Below are positions 57,197-64,000 of a DNA stretch of 64,000 nt, one piece after another. Both the position numbers and the translations under genes were made by a program. Location: contig CP136067.1 of the NCBI GenBank assembly GCA_032622095.1, positions 97,082,707 through 97,146,706 on the forward strand. The letters are read 5' to 3'. The stretch comes from Siphonodentalium dalli (taxonomy: Eukaryota; Mollusca; Scaphopoda; Gadilida; Siphonodentaliidae). How positions within the stretch are numbered: the stretch's first letter is position 1; each line of letters begins with the position of its first letter. Under the pieces are notes generated by a model, which saw nothing but the letters and a program-made list of their open reading frames with translations, was not told the origin of the DNA and made no database searches.

Positions 57197-59589
57197 GTAA
57201 CACTTTAATTTGCATTCATGTCAGTATAGTGTATATCAGAGTGATGACGATTTAAAAAAAAATATTAATCATTCGAGGATGTCCCATCCTATTTAGCATA
57301 ATATTACTGAGCATTTCCCAAGATTATTGCCAGGTAATATAAGTACTCCGTAATTCTAAAACATACCCATTCCGAGTCCAAAAATGACATGGTTTCAATC
57401 CGAGCATATATCTAAGTCACTGATTTTCGGATCTCAATTAAATTGTGTGATGATAATATAACCGGCGCCAGCGCTTCAAAATTCGTATCAGATCAGATGG
57501 TGTTCGCATTTTTGATCTGAAATAAATAATATACACACCTTTGTGATCGGGTGTCATCTGGTATGATTTCACTCACAGTTTGAAGTCAACTTGCGCCGTT
57601 TCAATTTGTAATTGTGGTGGTACCAGCACCCCGTAATAGTAAAACCACATGTTTGATATACATGTATAACACTTTTCAAAGTGAATGTTGGTTCAAGACG
57701 TGCGATAAAGTATGTATAGTTGCTTATACAAGTAACTTCTTACGTTGTTAGATCGAATGAAATATGTCAAAAAAGAAAAAAACAGGGCCATACTTCCCAG
57801 TACAAACGTAAGATTATAATGTGCCGTCGCAGACACATGTATGCTTGGGACCAGAAAAGAGCAACACCAAGCGTATGCCCCCGGAGATCAGTTTAGACAG
57901 TGGGTAATACAAAATAATATATATAATATATTTGTATGGGTGGAAAGTGGGTATCATTTCTTTGCTAAACACTCGAAAGCGCAACCAAATCCGATGATCT
58001 ACGTCTAATTTACAAGCTGATGCTGGGAGTCTTTTTTTGCACATTTTGGAGATCCTGGTTGTCTTTTTGCACGTTTGGGAGATCCTGGATGTCTGTTCGT
58101 TATAACATCCGCCAGGGAACTTCGATTGAAATTGATCAAGGGGTCTCGGAGGAATATCGCGAACGGATAGACGGACACAATGATAGACAGACAGATCTTA
58201 CTCATATATATATATAGATGTGCAAGTCATGGCAATAAGCTACAATAGACTCGACGAGTGCTCTATACGATTGTGAGAATATTTCTACGCGTTCGAGTTT
58301 CTCTGTTCATACTGATTATGGGCTTGCATTGCAGATGAAAAACCATGGTTTCATTGTCGGCTGTTCATAATCCAAATGGTAGTTGGTCCAAGTTCTCCTG
58401 ATAGCTGTTATATGGCAAATTTTAGTAAATTATCAATAGCATGTTCCAAAGATGACACAAAAGGGGCACAAATGATCACGTCCAAACTAATAATTCTCGA
58501 GTATCATATTTGGAATTTGCCGCACAGAATTCTGATAACATCAAATGTTCTATTTCTTATTTTACCATTTTCTTATAATTATCTAAAATGTGAAGTTCAC
58601 AAAACAAATCTGTTTTTGTTGTTACCACATGAACAAATTGTAACTAAAATGACACCAATCTATTGGAAACAATAATGAATTGAAAAGATTTATGCATTTC
58701 ACATTCCAAATGCTCAATGTGTAGAAATAATAAAACCTGAGGGACGGACAGTTTCTTTGATTTTCTTGGATGATAGCAACATTTTACATTTATGAACGCC
58801 CTATGAGCGGAGAACACAACATATAATAAATTGACCTCTGTTCTTACTTGCGGAAATAAAACAAACGAAATGTAACCATATGTGAATATTCTACTTTACG
58901 AAGAATGATTAAGTTCAGCGTTTTCTTCAGAACCATTACCTGCATGTATATCTATTTATCTATAAACCAATGCATATGTATATGGCTTTAATCAAATTTA
59001 TGTGCTAGAGAATCCAAAAGAATGTCAATTCCCTTTTGATACGCGGGATTCAAGCCATTTTCAGTCGGTACGATTCGTACCCCGCCGTTAGGCGGTATTC
59101 ATGGTGCATACCCCGTCTCAAATGGTAGTCGGGATTCAAATAAAAGGCTGATATTCGCCATTAATGGCGACAACTTGTGGAAAATTATGAGAATTAACAT
59201 TTTTCGGGTCTCTTTCTGTTAATCAGTCCCTATTTTTCCCGTGACAGTAATACACAGATCAACCGCGTCGCATCCGGCCATCACTCTGCCGGATAATAGA
59301 GTAATATTTAGCCATGGGGGTAGTTTCACATTACACGGTCTTATGATTATCCTAATATTGACTTAATCTATGCTGTAAGTTGGATCATCTGATACCTTTA
59401 TTAAACTAATTTTAAGACCTTAAGCTGGAATTTAAGTAGCCGCTCATTATATACTGGTTTGTGTTCATTTGACCGGAATACAATGTTTTTAGTTATGATA
59501 CTGGTCTATGCACGCTGTCTCTCGATGGAGTTATGGGTGTGTGTCTAATAATTGCTATAGCAATATTAGTGATGGAAAACTAACCGCCT
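57197..59589. other. Downstream intron or intergenic sequence
   Basis: If the 56867 exon is real, this would be its first intron. A mobile-element tail is possible at about 58020-58217 (GACGGACACAATGATAGACA then TATATATATATAG). Other frames have no domain. Confidence 0.4.
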
Positions 59590-59710
59590 GTGTTTTATCG
59601 TAACACAACTGACAAGTTAACATTATTACACCCAGTTAGTTTCCACCCCTCGCGCCACAAGGAGGCCGGTATGTGCAGTCAGACCTTGAGGCACAATGTA
59701 ATGCCAACTC
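59590..59710 (+). pseudogene. Fragment of a Penelope-like reverse transcriptase
   Basis: The translation VFYRNTTDKLTLLHPVSFHP - SRHKEAGMCSQTLRHNVM matches the 'YRKPTD....L.F.S.HP.H.K..I..SQ.LR' stretch near the end of the RT domain in Penelope-like elements, as I remember it. No other RT motif is seen nearby. The fragment ends where the AAAATAGAATCTTTGGGG repeat starts (59768). Confidence 0.55.
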
Positions 59711-59767
59711 CTCTTGTGAATTACAATATATACGAGAAGAATATGGGTCTCGTTCGCTCCACTTCTA

Positions 59768-59960
59768 AAAATAGAATCTTTGGGGTCTAAAATTGGTTGT
59801 ACTAAAATATTCCCAAAATAACAAAACCCAAAAAAAAATTTCAAAACTTCAAAAATTTATTTTTTCCAAAAATTATTTTTTCCAAAAAATTTAAAAATTT
59901 CCAAACTTCCAAATTATCAAAACCCCAAAATTTCCAAACTTCCAAATTATCAAAACCCTC
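59768..59960 (+). repeat. Half copy of the A-rich arm found in the large palindrome
   Basis: AAAAATAGAATCTTTGGGG - TCTAAAATTGGTTGTAC - TAAAATATTCCCAAAA, then a run of A/T/C-rich CAAAACTTC-like phrases. It is shared with 62671-62835 (+) and 63031-63147 (-). No mirrored arm is present here. Confidence 0.75.
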
Positions 59961-61040
59961 AAAATTATTTCTCTAAAAAAAGTTTAAATAAAAAATTTAT
60001 AACGAGTTTTCGGTTTCTGATAAACTCGATATTAAAAAATGTCGAATGTTAAATTATTTGCGCGTAATATCTTTCGTAATATTTTTTGTTCAAATATTTT
60101 TCATGAATTTATTAATCGATGTTTAGAAATAGCTTTATTGGACATTGTGACCATCGATATGAATGCATACATTCCAGTGTTTTATCGGACGCAGTTCATA
60201 TAATTGTCATACCTGAAAATAGACACCATTACTTTTACATAAATAATAAAGAGCGTTTATTCTTTACACTCTCTCTATCCCATATGACAGGTGTGTATTA
60301 TCGTGAATTATTGGAAGTTTTGAGATGTACTATGTTCAATCCCTAACGGTCGAAAATTGTAATGTGAAATTACAACCCTCCAGAATGAATTGTCATATTC
60401 GCTGTACACGCAATCACACGCGACATTGGTGGTAACAATGTGTCTTTCACACCTTTGCTTTACCAAATGAATTATATTATTTCCCCGGTCACAGTTATAT
60501 GCTATTCAGAAAACATATCGATTTAATGTCTGAACAAACGAGTTAGTATCAATTAAGGTTGATAAACTGTGTCATTCACACGATAATTAGTTAGCCAAAA
60601 ACATGCATACGTCCAGGACACTCAATTATAGAAATTGCTTTGATGACATTGTTATAACAACATTACGTAATAACCACTTATCGCCCCCATATTCATACTT
60701 ACGCTTTGGACATTTTATCAGTTTATCACGTGATCACTAAATGGGGCAATCGGGTATCCACCGATGCCTGCAATATATTATTTATAATAATTGGACTCAT
60801 TGATCTCACGTGAATAATACTCTTAGTTGTTCCAATAAAATAGTTATCAAATTCGATCACCAATAGATTTGACTGTGGAATGTAATGACCTTTAACTTAT
60901 TTATCGATCTAAAGGGACACTCATTATGAATGAATGTTAACAATACAAGCGCACGAATGAAGAGCGTTGAACATATACGAAATTACTACACGAATGAATT
61001 GAACCTTGAAATTTATATTTCACATCTTACCAACAACAGC
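59961..61040. other. Gene-free stretch
   Basis: Short frames at 60119-60346 and 60930-61187 carry no recognised domain. TTATCGTGAATTATTGGAAG near 60298 resembles TTATCGCGAATTATTGGAAG near 61900, an unexplained 20-bp match. Confidence 0.4.
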
Positions 61041-61220
61041 TACAGACATAATCATAGTATTATACTGTTTTGCATGTACACACGCTATGACATCATTAAA
61101 GGCGGACAATCCACTCACGGTGTGACAACAGATACAGACATAGGCATAGTGTTATACAGTCTTCTATGTACCAATGCTATGACATAATTAAAGGGGGATA
61201 ATACACGCACGGTGTGGAAT
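61041..61220 (+). repeat. ~93-bp tandem duplication
   Basis: ACAGACATAATCATAGTATT ... CACTCACGGTGTG at 61041-61122 recurs with changes at 61134-61217 (ACAGACATAGGCATAGTGTT ... CACGCACGGTGTG). Confidence 0.85.
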
Positions 61221-61330
61221 GTTAAAGTGACACGCGGTAAGGGACGTGATGTAATATTGGTGAAACCCCCTCCCCACTTATAGATATATAACGAAGACGA
61301 GAATAACATGTTGATGAAGTTTATTGAAAT

Positions 61331-61900
61331 TTAATCATTGTCTGAATCTTCGACCGTTAGATTTACTTCTAAGAGTTTCTTGAATTTTCTCATCGCTTCA
61401 TCTGCAGCCCATTCATTATTATATCCGTGTTTGGTCAGTTTGACCATTTTCTTCATGATCATGGTATGTATGCGTGATGTTTTCAATCGATACTGGTATT
61501 CTATTAATCGTCTATAACTTTTGAGAAACAGAGCAAACTCTGTGTCGATGGTATCCTCTTTTCCCGACATGCTCTCATCTCCCGAAATGCTCTCTTCTTC
61601 TTTCACATCATTGGTGACGCGTTTCATCATACTTTTGAATGTGTCCATCTCGTTGACACATCGCACAGCTTTCTTAAGACCGAATACCGTTCTACTACCG
61701 ACGCCATTACCATCTTCTGAATCTGATAGCGTTCCACGTTCATCTTCATCTGAATCTAGAACCGCTTCGTCAGATTCATCGGTATCTTCTCCGAAGAGAG
61801 TTGGTTTTGTCTCGGACATAACTCCGTGTTTAATCTGTTTATGTCTTTGTAGATTGTAGTTCGTCGATAAAATAATGCCACATAAATCACACCCGTGCAT
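61331..61900 (-). CDS. Polinton/Maverick-associated C2H2 zinc-finger protein
   Basis: 189 codons from ATG 61900. Residues 4-25 form one C2H2 finger (CDLCG ... RHKQIKH). The middle (about 30-70) is strongly acidic with SDEDE/SDSEDG runs. The C-terminal third is helical with LFLKSYRRLIEYQYRLK and ends near GYNNEWAADEAMRKFKKLL. A one-finger N-terminus, acidic linker and a final 'GY..E.A...A..K.K.LL' helix is the arrangement I remember for small proteins encoded by invertebrate Polinton/adintovirus-like elements. Its role there is unknown; DNA or RNA binding is a guess. It follows the 107-codon gene on the same strand, and a mirrored start lies at 63919. The frame is intact, suggesting a recent insertion. 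Confidence 0.6.
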   Translation of the reverse strand: MHGCDLCGIILSTNYNLQRHKQIKHGVMSETKPTLFGEDTDESDEAVLDSDEDERGTLSDSEDGNGVGSRTVFGLKKAVRCVNEMDTFKSMMKRVTNDVKEEESISGDESMSGKEDTIDTEFALFLKSYRRLIEYQYRLKTSRIHTMIMKKMVKLTKHGYNNEWAADEAMRKFKKLLEVNLTVEDSDND

Positions 61901-62081
61901 TATCGCGAATTATTGGAAGAACCATCACTCTTATAAGTAGCGATAAAAAGAGAGAATAAGGTGTGGTATACAACCGTCGCTCTAAGAGTACGTTCGTCCC
62001 GGTGCTAGGGTATAGATATTTGACCGCCGGTGATTCAATTAATGCCAATTTATCAGTATGGTACTCTATGTATTCATTCAT
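61887..62081 (-). CDS. Small open frame between the two Polinton-like genes
   Basis: 64 codons starting 7 bp after the stop of the upstream 107-codon gene and overlapping the start of the zinc-finger frame by 14 bp. It begins MNEYIEYHTDKLALIE and ends with a hydrophobic stretch (LFLSLLIRVMVLPII). The tight spacing suits a compact element genome, but no family is recognised; it could be a truncated piece of another gene or a chance frame. Confidence 0.35.
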   Translation of the reverse strand: MNEYIEYHTDKLALIESPAVKYLYPSTGTNVLLERRLYTTPYSLFLSLLIRVMVLPIIRDNARV

Positions 62082-62088
62082 GATTTGG

Positions 62089-62412
62089 CTAATCGTATGA
62101 CACTGATCTTTTCATTTTCTTCTTATCATTAGACAAACCTCCATCAGACACTCTCTTGTTGGTTTGTTTGGACGCTTTACGTGTGTTTGTCAACTTATTT
62201 GCTTCAACTTCAGCCTTAGCCATTTCAATCGCTTGAGCGATGGGTGTCACCACGTTAATAAGTGGTTTTAGAACGTCTTCTTCACTATCACTAGTTTTAG
62301 TTCTGTCAATAAAGTATCGACCCTGATTATCTGGTATTAACTTCCCATCAACCATATCTCTGAAATGTTTTCTCCACATTTCAAGATCTGCTGGAATATA
62401 CGGGATCGACAT
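62089..62412 (-). CDS. Polinton/adintovirus-like small basic protein (minor virion-type candidate)
   Basis: 107 codons from ATG 62412. The N-terminus has the short IPYIPADLEMWRKHFRDM motif; then comes GRYFIDR, an acidic DSEED, a PLINVVTPIAQAIEMAK helix, and a Lys/Arg/Ser-rich tail. Short proteins with an 'IPY(I/V)P....W..HF' start, a 'P..Q.(I/V)E.AK' helix and a basic tail occur next to capsid genes in invertebrate Polinton/adintovirus-like elements; some are likened to adenovirus minor core or virion proteins. That analogy is remembered, not searched. No capsid, polymerase B or integrase gene is in the window. An exact second copy lies at 63407-63730. Confidence 0.55.
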   Translation of the reverse strand: MSIPYIPADLEMWRKHFRDMVDGKLIPDNQGRYFIDRTKTSDSEEDVLKPLINVVTPIAQAIEMAKAEVEANKLTNTRKASKQTNKRVSDGGLSNDKKKMKRSVSYD

Positions 62413-62624
62413 GTTTCTTCAAAATGTACAAGTCACTCTTTTTTCTGCATTTTATTTTAGAAAGTTTATCGCCTCTTATAAAAATCGATTATTGGCCATG
62501 AATGCCAAATGCACCATGATAGTTATCGATGTCAATAATGCGTTTCGTTGAGATCTTGATTGAGTATGCACCAATCAATGAGCAAATAAATGAGCAAGCA
62601 GGATGTTATGTCGCTTGGTGGCGG

Positions 62625-62668
62625 AGGTAGCATCACCAAATTACCCTCGGGGGGACCTCATTCTGCCA
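62625..62668 (+). repeat. Left half of the 27199-family hairpin in the palindrome
   Basis: GGAGGTAGCATCACCAAATT - ACCCTCGGGGGGACCTCA - TTCTGC matches one arm of the hairpins at 27225-27416. The other arm is at 63150-63193, so the whole palindrome centre sits in what would be the hairpin loop. Confidence 0.8.
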
Positions 62669-62670
62669 TC

Positions 62671-63147
62671 TAAAAATAGAATCTTTGGGTCTAAAATTGG
62701 TTGTACTAAAATATTCCCAAAAACCCAAAACTTCAAAAATTTCAAAAAACTTCAAAAATTTCAAAAAATTTCAAAAACTTCAAAAATTTCAAAAATTTCA
62801 AAAACTTCAAAAATTTCAAAAACTTCAAAAATAAGACCCTGGCGGCGGCGGCGGCATTGCGGTATTTTACTGCGGCGCAGCCGCCGCCGGTATTTTACTG
62901 CAGGGTCCGCCGGCGGCGGACCCCGGCGGCGGCGGCGGAGGCACCGCCGCCGCAGTAAAATACCGGCGGCGGCTGCGCCGCAGTAAAATACCGCAATGCC
63001 GCCGCCGCCGCCGCCGCCGCCGCCAGGGTCTTATTTTTGAAATTTTTGAAGTTTTTTGAAATTTTTGAAGTTTTTGAAATTTTTGAAATTTTGGGTTTTT
63101 GGGAATATTTTAGTACAACCAATTTTAGACCCAAAGATTCTATTTTT
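62671..63147. mobile_element. Palindromic core element: A-rich arms around a GCC-rich centre
   Basis: CTAAAAATAGAATCTTTGGG and its complement form the ends. Next are runs of TTTCAAAAACTTCAAAAA (mirrored), then a very GC-rich core at 62835-63030 with (GGC)n/(GCC)n runs and the paired phrase GGTATTTTACTGCGGCGCAG. The left A-rich run is longer and the right GCC run is longer, which shifts the local symmetry centre by 17 bp. Open frames of up to 127 codons across it are low-complexity artefacts. Confidence 0.85.
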
Positions 63148-63406
63148 AGATGGCAGAATGAGGTCCCCCCGAGGGTAATTTGGTGATGCTACCTCCGCCA
63201 CCAAGCGACATAACATCCTGCTTGCTCATTTATTTGCTCATTGATTGGTGCATACTCAATCAAGATCTCAACGAAACGCATTATTGACATCGATAACTAT
63301 CATGGTGCATTTGGCATTCATGGCCAATAATCGATTTTTATAAGAGGCGATAAACTTTCTAAAATAAAATGCAGAAAAAAGAGTGACTTGTACATTTTGA
63401 AGAAAC

Positions 63407-63730
63407 ATGTCGATCCCGTATATTCCAGCAGATCTTGAAATGTGGAGAAAACATTTCAGAGATATGGTTGATGGGAAGTTAATACCAGATAATCAGGGTC
63501 GATACTTTATTGACAGAACTAAAACTAGTGATAGTGAAGAAGACGTTCTAAAACCACTTATTAACGTGGTGACACCCATCGCTCAAGCGATTGAAATGGC
63601 TAAGGCTGAAGTTGAAGCAAATAAGTTGACAAACACACGTAAAGCGTCCAAACAAACCAACAAGAGAGTGTCTGATGGAGGTTTGTCTAATGATAAGAAG
63701 AAAATGAAAAGATCAGTGTCATACGATTAG
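63407..63730 (+). CDS. Second copy of the Polinton-like small basic protein
   Basis: The translation is identical to 62089-62412 over all 107 codons, on the opposite strand, facing away from the palindrome centre. Either a real duplicate gene or one arm of an assembly fold-back. Confidence 0.55.
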   Translation: MSIPYIPADLEMWRKHFRDMVDGKLIPDNQGRYFIDRTKTSDSEEDVLKPLINVVTPIAQAIEMAKAEVEANKLTNTRKASKQTNKRVSDGGLSNDKKKMKRSVSYD

Positions 63731-63737
63731 CCAAATC

Positions 63738-63932
63738 ATGAATGAATACATAGAGTACCATACTGATAAATTGGCATTAATTGAATCACCGGCGGTCAAA
63801 TATCTATACCCTAGCACCGGGACGAACGTACTCTTAGAGCGACGGTTGTATACCACACCTTATTCTCTCTTTTTATCGCTACTTATAAGAGTGATGGTTC
63901 TTCCAATAATTCGCGATAATGCACGGGTGTGA
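63738..63932 (+). CDS. Second copy of the 64-codon frame
   Basis: Identical to 61887-62081; same spacing to its neighbours. Coding status is uncertain for the same reasons. Confidence 0.35.
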   Translation: MNEYIEYHTDKLALIESPAVKYLYPSTGTNVLLERRLYTTPYSLFLSLLIRVMVLPIIRDNARV

Positions 63933-64000
63933 TTTATGTGGCATTATTTTATCGACGAACTACAATCTACAAAGACATAAACAGATTAAACACGGAGTTA
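63919..64000 (+). CDS. Second copy of the C2H2 protein, cut by the window end
   Basis: Starts at ATG 63919 and encodes the complete zinc finger (CDLCG ... RHKQIKH) before the window ends. Identical as far as it goes to the gene at 61331-61900. Confidence 0.6.
   Translation, partial: MHGCDLCGIILSTNYNLQRHKQIKHGV

Larger units (their letters stand above)
61819..64000. repeat. Large palindrome: inverted duplication of a Polinton-like segment
   Basis: The left arm 61819-62668 and the right arm 63150-64000 are reverse complements. Three open frames have identical translations at mirrored coordinates (each pair sums to 125819, centre about 62910). The arm continues past the window end, so its total length is unknown; the partner of 61331-61818 would lie at 64001-64488. 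Near the centre the arms differ by small indels in A-rich and GCC-rich runs, so they are not bit-for-bit copies. Confidence 0.95.

Noticed and set aside
62603-63216. 127- and 79-codon frames with Lys/Phe and Ala/Arg runs in the palindrome centre
   Set aside because: They follow the A-rich and GCC-rich low-complexity tracts on both strands.

Overview
The window looks like an intergenic, repeat-dominated stretch of an animal nuclear genome, most likely an invertebrate and probably a mollusc. It is AT-rich, has no operon-like gene packing, and contains tRNA-derived SINEs whose 3' parts resemble those common in molluscs, LINE and Penelope-type fragments, a MULE transposase relic, many short elements with terminal inverted repeats (TIRs), and several minisatellites. 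The organism is inferred from repeat style only; no gene fixes it. Host gene content is minimal. The best candidate is one 5' exon at 56867-57196 (signal peptide plus a cysteine pattern like a PAN/apple domain, ending at a GT donor). A possible second is a partial Crypton/DUF3504-type N-terminus at 350-568.

Layout. 0.35-5 kb: the Crypton-like fragment, a 1.3 kb TIR element, a SINE, a TTAA-flanked double-hairpin MITE, another MITE and a degenerate tandem repeat. 5-8.5 kb: nothing recognisable. 8.5-17 kb: hairpin relics, then a roughly 2.9 kb tandem segmental duplication (10844-13763 and 13764-about 16570), each copy with an inverted-repeat element and a 68-bp minisatellite. Copy 1 carries a TTAA MITE that copy 2 lacks, so the empty site is visible. 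17-23 kb: a 47-bp minisatellite (19675-21110), a second type of TTAA MITE, and a ~30-bp minisatellite split by a LINE 3' end. 24-30 kb: several TIR and palindromic elements, some nested. 30.8-35 kb: a TIR-bounded composite holding a decayed nuclease-like (HEEADT ... DTDVLVLL) gene and a ~49-bp minisatellite. 36-52 kb: a MITE built of TGTGTA palindromes, the MULE relic, copies of a ~365-bp interspersed repeat, a (GAY)n tract and more hairpin MITEs. 52-60 kb: a 78-bp repeat array, a SINE, a reversed TTAA MITE, the PAN-like exon and a Penelope-type RT fragment. 61.3-64 kb: three Polinton/Maverick-like ORFs facing an inverted second copy across a large palindrome centred near 62910 that continues past the window end.

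How the parts fit. The recurring theme is small non-autonomous elements flanked by TTAA, as expected for piggyBac-type transposition, carrying one or two ~67-bp hairpins. At least three terminal sequences carry the same hairpin. Two minisatellites (~49 bp and 68 bp) appear to be expansions of the outermost bases of TTAA elements, and a third tandem array is an expanded spacer inside one. No intact autonomous transposase is in the window, so any mobilising enzyme would act in trans. The Polinton-like ORFs are intact short frames and may be the youngest coding sequences here.
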